Origin: Micromonospora sp. WMMD1102
Lineage (GTDB): Bacteria; Actinomycetota; Actinomycetes; Mycobacteriales; Micromonosporaceae
Assembly: GCF_029626265.1 (NCBI RefSeq)
Contig: NZ_JARUBN010000001.1
Location: 2,480,001 to 2,544,000 of the forward strand
Direction of reading: 5' to 3'
Length of the DNA: 64,000 nt
Below the pieces are notes generated by a model. It had not been told where the DNA came from, ran no database searches, and was given only the letters and a program-made list of their open reading frames with translations. Both the position numbers and the translations under genes were made by a program. Of this stretch, positions 8,519-17,785 are shown in pieces. Each line of letters begins with the position of its first letter. Positions within the stretch are counted from its first letter, which is position 1.

Positions 8519-10546
8519 TCAGCGGCTGGTCGCGGAGACCCCGCCCCGGGTGAGGGTCCGGGCCATCAGTTGGTGCAGCGGCTCGGGGCGGCCCAGGTGG
8601 TAGCCCTGGCCCCGGTCGACGCCGAGTTGCCGCAGTACCGGTACCAGCTCGGGCCGGTCGATGTGTTCGGCGACGGTCCGCATCCCGAGCCCGTGCGCGG
8701 CGCGGACCACCGCGTCGATCAGGATCGGGTCGGAGCCGCCGTGGTCGGCCTGGCGGACGAACTCACCCGCGATCTTCACCGCGCTGAACGGCAGGTGCTT
8801 GAGATAGACGAAGGAGCCGTATCCGGCGCCGAAGTCGTCCAGGCTGAACCGGCAACCGGCCGAGGTGAGCGTGGAGGCCAGCCGCCGGGCCGCGGCCAGG
8901 TTGGCGATGGCGGTGGTCTCGGTGATCTCCAGGCCGAGCTGGGTCGCCGGTACGCCCGCGGCGGCCAGCGTGCCGACCACCCAGTCACCGAAACTCGGGT
9001 CCTCCAACGAGCGGCTGGAGATGTTCACGTCCAGCCGCAGTTCCACCTGGGCGGCCCGGGCCGACGCGAGGGCCGCGGTCGCGGTCTCCACCACCCAGCG
9101 GTCCAGTTCGTAGATCATGTCGCCGCGTTCCAGTGCCGGCAGGAAGTCACCGGGCCCGATCTGCCGGTGCTGGTCGTCGCGTACCCGCATGAGCAGCTCG
9201 TAGCTGCGCACCCGCTCGTCGGCGAGGTCGATGATCGGCTGGGCGTCGAGTTGCAGCTGGCCGGTGTCCAGCGCGCGGCGTACCCGGGAAACCAGGTCGA
9301 CCCGGTGGGCCGCCTGGCGCTGCTGCTCCGGCGCGAAGAGCCGGGCCCGGTTGCGACCCTCGCCCTTGGCCTGGTAGAGCGCGAGGTCGGCGTGGGCGAG
9401 CAGCAGGGTGTCGTCGTCGGCGGTGTCCAGCGGTGCGGCGCCGATGCTCAGGGTCACCCGCAACGGCTCGCCGCGCACCGCCAGCGGGGTATGCGCGACC
9501 AGGTCGCAGAGCCCGGCCCCGATCGCGAGTGCCCGGTCGGCGTCGCAGCAGGGCAGCAGCACGGCGAACTCGTCCCCGCCCAGCCGGCCGAGCACCGCCT
9601 CGGCGGGCAGGTGGTCGGGGAGCAGCCGGGCCAGCAGCCGGAGCACCTCGTCGCCGATCGCGTGCCCGCGCAGGTCGTTGATGTCCTTGAAGTTGTCGAT
9701 GTCGATCAGGAGCAGCGCCGCCGCCGTCCGGCCGTCGGTGCCGGTGAGCTGGCTCAGCCTCGCGGTCAGCGCCCGCCGGTTCGGCAGCCCGGTCAGTGGA
9801 TCGTGCTCGGCCAGGTATGCCAGCTCGTCCTGCACCTGCCGGATCTCGGTGATGTCGTGCGCGGTGCCGAGCATCCGCAGCGGACGGCCGGACTCGTCGG
9901 TGAAGACCTCGCCGTAGCACTCCAGGATGCGCATCTGCCGGCTGTTCGCCTGGTACATCCGGTGCGTGTAGGTGAACGAGTCGGCCTCCCGGATCGCCCG
10001 GTCCAACGTCGCCTCGATCATCGCGACGTCGTCCGGGTGGATCAGCGTCCGGTAGGTCGGATAGTCGAGCGCGGTCTCCGGGGCCAGCCCGAGCATCGCC
10101 TTCAGGGTGGGTGACCACACCACCTGGTCGGAGGGGAGGTGCCACTCCCAGGTGCCGACCCGGGCCAGCTGCTCGATGTGGGACAGCCGCCAGGCGTAGT
10201 CGTCGGCCCGGCGCCGGTCGGCGCGCTGCTCGGTGACGTCGGCCAGCTCGTACACCAGTTGGTCGTCCGGCACGCGGTCGGTGCGCCGAGGGGGTGGCAG
10301 CCGTCGGCAGGTCACCCGCAGGTGCCGTACCGCGCCGTCGGCGGTCGGGCAGCGCAGCTCGACCGGCGGCCCGTCCGGGGTGGCGGCCCGGAACGGCAGC
10401 GAGCCGATGTCCGCGCCGATCAACTGGCCGAGCCGCTGGGCCGCCCGGTTGTACCAGGTCACCTCGCCGTTCTCGGCGGCGGTAAGCAGGGCGGTGGAGG
10501 TGGTGTCGAGCACCGCGGCGGGCACGCTGGACGGCAGTGCGGGCAC
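8519..10546 (-). CDS. PAS-PAS-GGDEF-EAL cyclic-di-GMP protein
   Basis: Cyclic-di-GMP signalling protein of 675 residues, cytosolic (no membrane segments). Order: an N-terminal PAS-like region to about 110, a second PAS (PAS_3 type, GTWEWHL...WSPTLKAMLG) to about 245, a GGDEF domain with intact RLGGDEFAVL near residue 323, and an EAL domain. In the EAL part the signature is ELLMR, the asparagine (DVNIS), ETTE-equivalent EITET, DDFGAG and QGYHLG are kept, but KID reads KIA. Cyclase activity looks possible; phosphodiesterase activity is less certain. The GTG at 10546 has GGGAGG 4 bases upstream and decides the start; the frame is open further upstream without support. Confidence 0.9.
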   Translation of the reverse strand: MPALPSSVPAAVLDTTSTALLTAAENGEVTWYNRAAQRLGQLIGADIGSLPFRAATPDGPPVELRCPTADGAVRHLRVTCRRLPPPRRTDRVPDDQLVYELADVTEQRADRRRADDYAWRLSHIEQLARVGTWEWHLPSDQVVWSPTLKAMLGLAPETALDYPTYRTLIHPDDVAMIEATLDRAIREADSFTYTHRMYQANSRQMRILECYGEVFTDESGRPLRMLGTAHDITEIRQVQDELAYLAEHDPLTGLPNRRALTARLSQLTGTDGRTAAALLLIDIDNFKDINDLRGHAIGDEVLRLLARLLPDHLPAEAVLGRLGGDEFAVLLPCCDADRALAIGAGLCDLVAHTPLAVRGEPLRVTLSIGAAPLDTADDDTLLLAHADLALYQAKGEGRNRARLFAPEQQRQAAHRVDLVSRVRRALDTGQLQLDAQPIIDLADERVRSYELLMRVRDDQHRQIGPGDFLPALERGDMIYELDRWVVETATAALASARAAQVELRLDVNISSRSLEDPSFGDWVVGTLAAAGVPATQLGLEITETTAIANLAAARRLASTLTSAGCRFSLDDFGAGYGSFVYLKHLPFSAVKIAGEFVRQADHGGSDPILIDAVVRAAHGLGMRTVAEHIDRPELVPVLRQLGVDRGQGYHLGRPEPLHQLMARTLTRGGVSATSR

Positions 10547-10739
10547 TGGGCCTCCCGTAGAGATCGACCGGATCCGGTGCAGGGGACGCGGGACGCGCAC
10601 GGTCGGCCGTAACGGCGCACTGAGTGTACGGAGGCCGGACGCCCCCGGCCAATGTCCGTACGCCGACAGCCGTCGATCTTGCCGGTCCGGGCGGTGGCTC
10701 CGGGCTGCGGCCGCCGGACGGACAACGGACCGGGTCGGC

Positions 10740-11024
10740 TCAGCCGGATCCGGCGGGATCCTGCCGGACGATCGCCACGGCCACCCGGCAGAACTCGTCC
10801 ATGTCCGGGGTGAAGCCCTCGGCGATGTCGGGATGCAGCCCCGCCCGGGTCTCGTCGAGCAGCCGCTGGCAGACCTGCTCGACCGGCTCGCCGGCGTACT
10901 CCGCCCGGACCCGGTCGGTGGCGGCGCGCAGCGCGGAGGTGAGTTGCTCCTCCAGCGGACCGCGCAGATGCCGCCGCTCCGGGGCCAGACCGGTGGGGTC
11001 GAGCGTGACGTGTGGCTCCGACAT
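10740..11024 (-). CDS. Small hypothetical protein, 94 residues
   Basis: Soluble acidic protein, predicted mostly helical, with the stretch LEEQLTSALRAATDRVRAEYAGEP and a conserved-looking segment FTPDMDEFCRVAVAIVRQDP. The family is not recognised. ATG at 11024 is preceded by GGGAG. It lies between a RusA-like gene upstream and the GGDEF-EAL gene downstream, all on the minus strand, with gaps of 158 and 193 bases, so it may be transcribed separately. Confidence 0.6.
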   Translation of the reverse strand: MSEPHVTLDPTGLAPERRHLRGPLEEQLTSALRAATDRVRAEYAGEPVEQVCQRLLDETRAGLHPDIAEGFTPDMDEFCRVAVAIVRQDPAGSG

Positions 11025-11182
11025 GACCGCTCCCTTCGTCGCCGGTGCCGTTGCCCGCCGGTCCCCGTCACCCGTCGGTCGCCGACCGCGTACCCAGCGG
11101 TGGGCGACGGCCAAACCGGATCCGGCGTACCGGTGGCGGTTCCGCTGTCGTCCGGGTCGGGTCCGGCGCCCGGCGCCCGGCT

Positions 11183-11614
11183 TCAGACCGGTGGCGGCAG
11201 GCTGGTCACCCGCACCTGGTAGGACATCTCCTCCGCCGGCTCCTCCCGGTAGGAGACCTGCTGGACCTGCCGGTCGTCCACGTAGAGCGCGACGTCGGCG
11301 AGTACCCCGAGGTGGGCCAGGCCGATGTCGGCGGCCCGCTTCTTGTCCTGGAGCACGGCGGCGATCCCGCCGATCAGGGTCGCCGCGTCGGAGGTCCGGC
11401 GGCCCGGCGGGCAGCGGAGCACGATCTCCAGCGCGACCGGCTCGGTCAACGCGGTCCAGCCGGTGCGCTGCGATGCCGCGCAGGCGGCCTGGAGCAGGGT
11501 ACGGACCCGGGCGGCCTGCCGGTGCCCGGCGGCGAAGATCGACAGTGCCTCGGTCCTGACCGGCGGTGGCCCGCTGACCTCGAAGGACAGGGTGCGTTCC
11601 CGGGTGTTCCGCAC
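11183..11614 (-). CDS. RusA-like Holliday-junction-resolvase-fold protein, probably inactive
   Basis: 143 residues with the plan of the RusA family: an N-terminal strand FEVSGPPP, a helical segment, EIVLRCPPGRRTSDAATLIGG, and the second signature ALYVDDRQVQQV. In active RusA the first signature is D-x-D-N-x-x-K; here it reads DAATLIG, so the second aspartate, the asparagine and the lysine are replaced. The DD of the second signature is kept. Nuclease activity is therefore doubtful. RusA genes normally sit in prophages, yet no phage gene is near. The RusA assignment is from motif pattern only. Confidence 0.5.
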   Translation of the reverse strand: MRNTRERTLSFEVSGPPPVRTEALSIFAAGHRQAARVRTLLQAACAASQRTGWTALTEPVALEIVLRCPPGRRTSDAATLIGGIAAVLQDKKRAADIGLAHLGVLADVALYVDDRQVQQVSYREEPAEEMSYQVRVTSLPPPV

Positions 11615-12212
11615 GTCGGCACCTCCTCTTGCAGACGATCCTGCCGGAGGATCGCGTTGACGGGGCGCGTTTCACCTGTCGGAGCCTGCCGCTCGGGTCG
11701 GTCCGGGCCGGGACGCGCCGGGTCGGGCGCGCTGCCGGCCCGGTGAGAGCGTGTCGGCGTCGACGGCGACAGGCTGGCGCCGGAGGCAGCACCCACGGTA
11801 GCCGAGGCGACGGCCAGCGGGAACACCACTTTGGACCAGGAATCGCCCCTGCTGCCAGCCGCGCCGAGATGCAAGGAAGGGCCCCTTCTTATACAAAAAG
11901 CGATAAGAAGGGGCCCTTCCTTGCACGGGGCGGAGCCGGCGGGCACCGGGTTTCGTCGATGTTTCGGGCGCTGGACGCCTGGGCAGTGGGGGTAATCCGA
12001 CACCTACGCCTGGTCCGGCGGTTCGCCTGTGGCTGGAGACGAGGTGCTTTCGCCGTGTGCCGGGACGGCCTCGCCCCGGCCCATCGTGGAGAGGGAGGGC
12101 GGCGCGATGAACGGTCACCAGGCGCGTGAAACGTGGTCGGCGGGGAGCCACCGAAGGTCGAAATCGGCGGATGCCGACGTGGGCGGAACGCCGAGGAGGG
12201 CGGGAGGCCGGC
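11615..12212. other. 598-base intergenic region with one strong palindrome
   Basis: Between the RusA-like gene (minus) and lpqY (plus). Apart from the perfect palindrome at 11870-11925 no gene or known RNA was recognised. The promoter of the trehalose operon should lie in the distal part, 11950-12200. No CebR-type operator is visible here. Confidence 0.5.
11870..11925. repeat. Perfect inverted repeat, 23-bp arms, 10-base loop
   Basis: Arms 11870-11892 and 11903-11925 are exact reverse complements with a loop acaaaaagcg. Each arm itself contains a GGGCCC core flanked by AAGGA/TTCTT, so the element is a palindrome made of near-palindromes. It sits between divergent genes, not behind a gene, so a plain terminator is not the obvious reading. 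It resembles dispersed palindromic elements of actinomycete genomes, but copy number cannot be seen from one window. Confidence 0.8.
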
Positions 12213-13562
12213 ATGACTGAGCCCGATCGGCCAGCCCGGAAGCGGTCCGGTCAGCCGGGCCGTGAGCACAACGACGGGACCGGACCCGGACGCGGCGGCG
12301 CCGGGCGGCGGCGTCGGTTCCGGCTGGCGGCGGCCCTGGCCGGGCTGACCCTGCTGGCGCCACTCGCCGCCTGCGGCTCCGGCGACGACGGCGGCGTGCC
12401 GACCATCAACCTCTACTACACCACCGAGCAGAACATCCAGAAGGTGGTCGACAGCTGCAACGCCAAGGCGGGCGGCCGGTACCGGATCGCGTACCGGGTG
12501 CTGCCCCGGGCCGCCGACGACCAGCGGGTGCAGCTGGTCCGGCGACTCGCCGCCGAGGACTCGGGGATGGACATCCTGGGTCTGGACGTGACCTGGACCC
12601 AGGAGTTCGCCAGCGCCGGCTGGCTGCTGGAGTGGACCGGCGAGCGTCAGGCCGAGGTCGAGCGGGGCACCCTGGCCGGTCCGCTGGAGACCGCCCGCTA
12701 CGAGGGCAAGCTCTACGCCGCCCCGAAGAACACGAACGTGCAACTGCTCTGGTACCGCTCCGACCTGGTGCGGCAGCCGCCGCAGACCTGGGACGAGATG
12801 ACCCGGATGGCGCAACAGCTGCGGGACCGGGGCCAGCCGTACCGGGTGATCACGATGGGTGCCCAGTACGAGGGGCTGGTCGTCCTCTACAACACGCTGG
12901 TGGCCAGTGCCGGCGGCCAGATCATCAACGACGACGGCAGCAAGGCGGTCTTCGACGAGGGCGCCGTACGGGCCCTGGAGGTGCTGCGCGACTTCGCCAC
13001 CGCCGGGGTCACCACCTCGTCGTTCTCCAACACGATCGAGGACCAGGCCCGGCTCGACTTCCAGTCCGGGGCGGGCGCCTTCCAGCTCAACTGGCCGTTC
13101 GTCTACCCGGCCATGCAGGAGGCCGACCCGGAACTGGCGAAGAAGGTCAAGTGGGCCCGCTTCCCGGGCGTGCGGCCGGGCGTCCCGGGCAAGGTGACGA
13201 TCGGCGGCTTCAACCTGGGAATCAGCAGCTACTCCGAGCACCCCGACGAGTCGTTCGCCGCCGCCGCCTGCCTGCGCGACGCCGAGCACCAGAAGTTCTC
13301 CGCGATCAACGACGGGGTGCCGCCGACCATCGAGAGCGTCTACGCCGAGCCGGAGATGGCCGAGGCGTACCCGATGCGGGACACCATCCTCGAGGAGTTG
13401 AAGGATCCGGCGACCCGGCCGCGCAGCCCGGCGTACCAGAACATCTCGACCGTGCTGTCGGCGACGCTCTCGCCGCCGTCGGCGATCGACCCGGAGAAGA
13501 CCGCGGACCGGATGCGCGAGGCGACCCAGGACGCGCTCGATTCCAAGGGGGTGCTGCCGTGA
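12213..13562 (+). CDS. lpqY: Trehalose ABC transporter substrate-binding lipoprotein LpqY
   Basis: Extracellular solute-binding protein, 449 residues, that captures trehalose and delivers it to SugAB. A basic n-region and hydrophobic segment lead to the lipobox LAAC near residue 53. The mature part has the family 1 binding-protein fold; segments such as MDILGLDVTWTQEFASAGW, KLYAAPKNTNVQLLWYRSDL and PAKVTIGG-type VTIGGFNLGIS match my recollection of mycobacterial LpqY. ATG at 12213 is preceded by GGGAGG at 12202-12207. First gene of a four-gene operon in the order lpqY-sugA-sugB-sugC, and its stop overlaps the GTG of sugA. Trehalose specificity is inferred from order and similarity. Confidence 0.85.
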   Translation: MTEPDRPARKRSGQPGREHNDGTGPGRGGAGRRRRFRLAAALAGLTLLAPLAACGSGDDGGVPTINLYYTTEQNIQKVVDSCNAKAGGRYRIAYRVLPRAADDQRVQLVRRLAAEDSGMDILGLDVTWTQEFASAGWLLEWTGERQAEVERGTLAGPLETARYEGKLYAAPKNTNVQLLWYRSDLVRQPPQTWDEMTRMAQQLRDRGQPYRVITMGAQYEGLVVLYNTLVASAGGQIINDDGSKAVFDEGAVRALEVLRDFATAGVTTSSFSNTIEDQARLDFQSGAGAFQLNWPFVYPAMQEADPELAKKVKWARFPGVRPGVPGKVTIGGFNLGISSYSEHPDESFAAAACLRDAEHQKFSAINDGVPPTIESVYAEPEMAEAYPMRDTILEELKDPATRPRSPAYQNISTVLSATLSPPSAIDPEKTADRMREATQDALDSKGVLP

Positions 13563-14539
13563 GTACGGACACCGAGTCCCAGACCGCCGCGGAGCGGGCC
13601 GCTGCTGCCGGCCCGGTGCCGGCGCCCCGGCGCGGCCGGCGTGACCGGGTGCCGCTCAGCGAGGGGAAGCGGGCCGAACGCCGGCTGGGCTGGCTGCTCT
13701 GCGCCCCGGCCGCGCTGGTGATGCTGGCGGTGACGGCCTATCCGATCCTCTACTCCGTCTGGCTGTCGTTGCAGCGGTTCGACCTCAAGTTCCCGGACGA
13801 GCGGGAATTCGTCGGGCTGTCCAACTACGTCACGGTGCTGACCAACGACTACTGGTGGACCGCGTTCGGGGTGACCATGCTGATCACCGTCGTCACGGTC
13901 GCCGTCGAACTGGTGCTGGGCATGGGCCTGGCCATCGTGATGCACCGGACCATCGTCGGGCGCGGGCTGGTCCGCACCTCGGCGCTGATCCCGTACGGCA
14001 TCGTCACCGTCGTCGCGGCCTTCTCCTGGCGGTACGCCTGGACGCCCGGCACCGGCTACCTGGCCACGCTCTTCGGCGAGGGGGCGCCGCTGACCGAACG
14101 GGCCAGCGCGCTGGCGATCATCATGCTGGCGGAGATCTGGAAGACCACCCCGTTCATGGCGCTGCTGCTGATGGCGGGGCTGGCCCTGGTGCCGGAGGAC
14201 CTACTCAAGGCGGCCTCGATGGACGGCGCCACCGCCTGGCAGCGCTTCACCAAGGTCATGCTGCCGGTGATGAAGCCGGCGATCCTGGTGGCGCTGCTGT
14301 TCCGCACCCTGGACGCGTTCCGGGTCTTCGACAACATCTTCGTGTTGACCGCCGGTGCGAACGAGACCTCGTCGGTGTCGATGCTCGCCTACAACAACCT
14401 GATGCGCGGACTCAACCTCGGGATCGGCTCGACCATGTCGGTGCTGATCTTCCTGGCCGTGGCGATCATCGCGTTCGTCTTCGTGAAGCTGTTCGGCACC
14501 GCTGCCCCGGGCAGCACGGACGAGGGAGGCCGCCGATGA
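13559..14539 (+). CDS. sugA: Trehalose ABC transporter permease SugA
   Basis: Inner-membrane permease of the MalF type, 326 residues, with a long basic cytosolic N-terminus (about 45 residues) followed by six predicted membrane segments. The EAA loop reads [18 protein letters not shown], the site that docks on the ATPase. GTG at 13559 overlaps the lpqY stop (GTGA), which indicates translational coupling. Partner of SugB. Confidence 0.88.
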   Translation: MSTDTESQTAAERAAAAGPVPAPRRGRRDRVPLSEGKRAERRLGWLLCAPAALVMLAVTAYPILYSVWLSLQRFDLKFPDEREFVGLSNYVTVLTNDYWWTAFGVTMLITVVTVAVELVLGMGLAIVMHRTIVGRGLVRTSALIPYGIVTVVAAFSWRYAWTPGTGYLATLFGEGAPLTERASALAIIMLAEIWKTTPFMALLLMAGLALVPEDLLKAASMDGATAWQRFTKVMLPVMKPAILVALLFRTLDAFRVFDNIFVLTAGANETSSVSMLAYNNLMRGLNLGIGSTMSVLIFLAVAIIAFVFVKLFGTAAPGSTDEGGRR

Positions 14540-14579
14540 CCCGGCACAGCACCGCGGTCGTGAACGGAAGGGGACGCTG

Positions 14580-15419
14580 ATGGCCGCCTCCGACACCACC
14601 GCGCGGGCGAAGTGGCGGTGGGGACTGCTGGACGTGGTGGTGGTGGTCTTCGCACTGGTACCGGTGCTGTGGATCGCGTCGCTGTCGTTCAAGACCACCG
14701 GCACGCTCACCGACGGGAACTTCATCCCCCGGGAGTGGACCCTGGACAACTACCGGACGATCTTCTCCACCAACCAGTTCCTCCGGGCGCTCGGCAACTC
14801 GATCGGGATCGCCCTGATCGCCACCACCATCGCGGTGGTGCTCGGCACCATGGCCGCGTACGCGGTGGCCCGGCTGGACTTCCCCGGCAAGAAGCTGCTG
14901 GTCGGGGTCTCCCTGCTGATCGCGATGTTCCCGCAGGTCTCGCTCGTCTCGCCGCTGTTCGAGATCGAGCGGTCGCTCGGGCTCTTCGACACCTGGCCGG
15001 GGCTGATCCTGCCGTACATCACGTTCTCGCTGCCGCTGGCCATCTACACGCTGTCGGCGTTCTTCAAGCAGATCCCTTGGGACCTGGAGAAGGCCGCCAA
15101 GATGGACGGAGCCACCTCGGGGCAGGCGTTCCGCCGGGTGATCGCGCCACTGGCCGCGCCCGGGGTCTTCACCACGGCGATCCTGGTCTTCATCTTCTGC
15201 TGGAACGACTTCCTCTTCGCGATCTCGCTGACCTCCACCGAGCGGTCCCGCACGGTGCCGGTGGCGCTGTCGTTCTTCACCGGGGAGTCGCAGTTCGAGG
15301 ACCCGACCGGGGCGATCTGCGCCGCCGCCGTGGTGATCACGATTCCCATCATTCTGTTCGTGCTGTTCTTCCAGCGTCGCATCGTGTCGGGCCTGACGTC
15401 CGGCGCCGTCAAGGGGTGA
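14580..15419 (+). CDS. sugB: Trehalose ABC transporter permease SugB
   Basis: MalG-type permease, 279 residues, six membrane segments. EAA loop [20 protein letters not shown] near the C-terminal third. The ATG at 14580 has GGAAGGGG 6 to 10 bases upstream. It follows sugA by 40 bases and precedes sugC by 7, so all are co-transcribed. Confidence 0.88.
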   Translation: MAASDTTARAKWRWGLLDVVVVVFALVPVLWIASLSFKTTGTLTDGNFIPREWTLDNYRTIFSTNQFLRALGNSIGIALIATTIAVVLGTMAAYAVARLDFPGKKLLVGVSLLIAMFPQVSLVSPLFEIERSLGLFDTWPGLILPYITFSLPLAIYTLSAFFKQIPWDLEKAAKMDGATSGQAFRRVIAPLAAPGVFTTAILVFIFCWNDFLFAISLTSTERSRTVPVALSFFTGESQFEDPTGAICAAAVVITIPIILFVLFFQRRIVSGLTSGAVKG

Positions 15420-15426
15420 GGTCGCA

Positions 15427-16635
15427 GTGGCTGACATCGTGCTGGACAAGGTGAGCAAGAGTTTTCCGGACGGGACGGTCGCGGTCCGGGAGGTCGACCT
15501 GGAGATCGCCGACGGCGAGTTCGTGATCCTGGTCGGCCCGTCGGGCTGTGGGAAGTCGACCACGCTCAACATGATCGCCGGGCTGGAGGACATCAGCTCC
15601 GGCGAGCTGCGGATCGCGGGGGAGCGGGTGAACGACAAGGCACCCCGGGACCGGGACATCGCCATGGTGTTCCAGTCGTACGCCCTCTATCCGAACATGA
15701 CCGTCCGGGAGAACATGGCGTTCCCGCTCCGGCTGGCCAAGCTGGACAGGGCGACGATCGAGCAGAAGGTCGACGAGGCGGCCAAGGTGCTGGAGCTGAC
15801 CGCGCTGCTGGATCGCAAGCCGGCGAACCTCTCCGGCGGGCAGCGGCAGCGGGTGGCGATGGGCCGGGCGATCGTCCGCAGCCCGAAGGCGTTCCTGATG
15901 GACGAGCCGCTGTCCAACCTCGACGCGAAACTGCGGGTGCAGATGCGTACCGTGGTGTCCCGGTTGCAGAAGCAGCTCGGCACCACGACCGTCTACGTCA
16001 CGCACGACCAAACCGAGGCGATGACGCTCGGCGACCGGGTGGTGATCATGCGGGGCGGCGCGGTGCAGCAGGTCGGCCCGCCCCAGGAGCTGTACGACCA
16101 CCCGGTCAACCTCTTCGTCGCCGGTTTCATCGGCTCGCCGTCGATGAACTTCCTGCACGCCGCGATCGAGGAGGAGACGCTGCGGACGGCGATCGGCGAC
16201 GTACCCCTCGGGGACCGGCTCCGGCGTGAACTGGCGGCCGAGGACGCCCCCCGGGAGCTGATCCTCGGCATCCGGCCGGAGCACTTCGAGGACGCCGGTC
16301 TGGTCGACGAGCAGACCCGGGGCCGGGGGATGGAGTTCGAGGCGCCGGTCGAGATCGTCGAGTCGATGGGCTCCGACAAGTACGTCTATCTCACCCTTTC
16401 CGGTGAGCGGGCCAGCGCGGCGGAGCTGGAGGAACTCGCCGCCGACGCGGGCGCCGAGGACCTGGGCGGCACCGGGGCCAACCTGGTGACCCGGCTGTCG
16501 GCGGAGTCCACCGTCGCCGAGGGGGAGGACCGGCGGATCTGGTTCAACCTGGAGAAGATCCACCTGTTCGACCCGGCGAACGGCCGCAACCTGACGCTGC
16601 ACGAGGGGCGGGCCGGGGGAACCCTGGCGTCCTGA
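15427..16635 (+). CDS. sugC: Trehalose ABC transporter ATP-binding protein SugC
   Basis: Import ATPase of the MalK/UgpC group, 402 residues. Walker A GPSGCGKST at residues 36-44, Q-loop FQSYALYPNMTV, signature LSGGQRQRVAMGRAI, Walker B FLMDEPLSNLD and switch His in VTHDQTEAMT. The C-terminal ~150 residues form the OB-fold regulatory part that may bind EIIA-like or transport-state signals. GTG start at 15427, 7 bases after sugB. Ends the operon; a strong hairpin follows within 60 bases. Such ATPases sometimes serve several sugar importers. Confidence 0.92.
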   Translation: MADIVLDKVSKSFPDGTVAVREVDLEIADGEFVILVGPSGCGKSTTLNMIAGLEDISSGELRIAGERVNDKAPRDRDIAMVFQSYALYPNMTVRENMAFPLRLAKLDRATIEQKVDEAAKVLELTALLDRKPANLSGGQRQRVAMGRAIVRSPKAFLMDEPLSNLDAKLRVQMRTVVSRLQKQLGTTTVYVTHDQTEAMTLGDRVVIMRGGAVQQVGPPQELYDHPVNLFVAGFIGSPSMNFLHAAIEEETLRTAIGDVPLGDRLRRELAAEDAPRELILGIRPEHFEDAGLVDEQTRGRGMEFEAPVEIVESMGSDKYVYLTLSGERASAAELEELAADAGAEDLGGTGANLVTRLSAESTVAEGEDRRIWFNLEKIHLFDPANGRNLTLHEGRAGGTLAS

Positions 16636-16658
16636 GCCGGACCACGCTGTGCCGCTGT

Positions 16659-16693
16659 CCGGACCGACCGGAAGAATCCTCCGGTCGGTCCGG
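16659..16693 (+). terminator. Terminator of the lpqY-sugABC operon
   Basis: Perfect 14-bp arms (16659-16672 and 16680-16693) with a 7-base loop agaatcc, 24 bases after the sugC stop. No T tract follows, as is common in high-G+C actinobacteria. Confidence 0.75.
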
Positions 16694-16757
16694 TCGGTCA
16701 TCTGGTCATCCGGTCTCCGTCGGCGGGTTCCTGGTCTCCACCGCCGCCCGGCGGACC

Positions 16758-16811
16758 GGCCGGAGGGTGTCGGCTGGCCGGAGGGTGCTGGCCGGGCGGA
16801 GGGCGTCGGCC
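16758..16811. repeat. 18-bp tandem array, three imperfect copies
   Basis: Units of the form GGCCGGAGGGTGTCGGCT in the gap between sugC and the DMT transporter gene. Copies differ at several positions. Not within a supported gene. Confidence 0.6.
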
Positions 16812-16921
16812 GAGGGGACCGGTGGCCGGCGCGCGGAACCGTCCCTGAGCAGCGATTACAGCACGTAGCGTATCCGTGTGGGTACGGATCGCGCGCCGTC
16901 GTCCAACGCCGGGACCGCCGG

Positions 16922-17785
16922 GTGAACGGCGCGGCGGTCGCGTTGGCCCTCGGCTCCGCCGCCTGCTTCGCTCTCGGCGCCGCCCTGCAACAGCGCGCCG
17001 CGCGACAGGAGCCGCCGCACGGTGCCGCCGACCCGCGGCTGCTGATCCGGCTGCTGCGCCGGAAGGCCTGGCTGCTCGCCAAGATTCCCGACCTGACCGG
17101 TACGGTCCTACAGGCGATCGCCCTCCGGTTCGGGCCGCTGACCCTCATCCAGCCCCTGCTGATCAGTGGGATGTTCCTGGCGATCCCGCTGGAGGCCGCG
17201 CTCGACCACCGGCGACCGCATCCGCGCGACGTCACCGCGGTTGCCGCCTGCGTCGTCGGACTGACCGTCTTCCTCGCCGCCGCCCGCCCCCGGGCCGGGG
17301 TTGCCCAGCCGTCCCTGACGGGCTGGCTCGGGATGGCGCTGATCGGCGGCACCCTGGTCGGGATCTGCCTGCTGCTCGCCCACCGGGTCACCGACGCCGC
17401 CCGGGGAACGCTGCTCGGGATCGCCAGCGGGCTGCTCTACGCCGGCACCGCATCCCTGCTCAAGACCGTGGCTGACCGGGTCGGCCGGGATCCGCTCTCC
17501 ACGCTGACCGACTGGCACCTGTACGCGTTGGCCGTGGTCGGGTTCGCCTCGGTGGCGCTCAACCAGAACGCCTTCCAGAACGGTCCTCTGGCCGCACCGC
17601 TCACCGCGATAACCCTGGTGGATCCCGTCGCCAGCGTCGTCATCGGGGTGACCGCGTTCCACGAGACGCTGTCCTTCGGCGGGCTCCGGCTCCTGCTGGA
17701 GGTGCCCGCCATCCTCGCGATGGGCTTCGGGATCTGGCTGGCGAGCACCCGGTCCACCGGCCGGGAGGGCTACGAGGGCGGCTGA
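16922..17785 (+). CDS. DMT-superfamily (NIPA/EamA-like) membrane transporter
   Basis: Integral membrane protein of 287 residues with about nine to ten hydrophobic segments, the plan of DMT transporters. The repeat halves carry FGPLTLIQPLLISGMFLAIPLEA and AAPLTAITLVDPVASVVIG, the latter resembling the second EamA/NIPA repeat. Substrate unknown (metabolite, drug or Mg2+ in relatives). GTG 16922 is chosen because the first membrane segment starts right after it; the open frame continues upstream through low-complexity sequence. Its last 16 bases overlap the end of the convergent acetyltransferase gene. Confidence 0.82.
   Translation: MNGAAVALALGSAACFALGAALQQRAARQEPPHGAADPRLLIRLLRRKAWLLAKIPDLTGTVLQAIALRFGPLTLIQPLLISGMFLAIPLEAALDHRRPHPRDVTAVAACVVGLTVFLAAARPRAGVAQPSLTGWLGMALIGGTLVGICLLLAHRVTDAARGTLLGIASGLLYAGTASLLKTVADRVGRDPLSTLTDWHLYALAVVGFASVALNQNAFQNGPLAAPLTAITLVDPVASVVIGVTAFHETLSFGGLRLLLEVPAILAMGFGIWLASTRSTGREGYEGG

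Noticed and set aside
12107..12220. 37-codon frame with a good GGAGGG ribosome site, overlapping the lpqY start
   Set aside because: Composition is Arg/Ser-rich with no family similarity, and the frame overlaps the better supported lpqY start; a leader peptide remains possible but unsupported.
14536..14580. Very short frame between sugA and sugB
   Set aside because: Only 14 codons, no ribosome site of its own; sugB starts at the ATG with a proper ribosome site.
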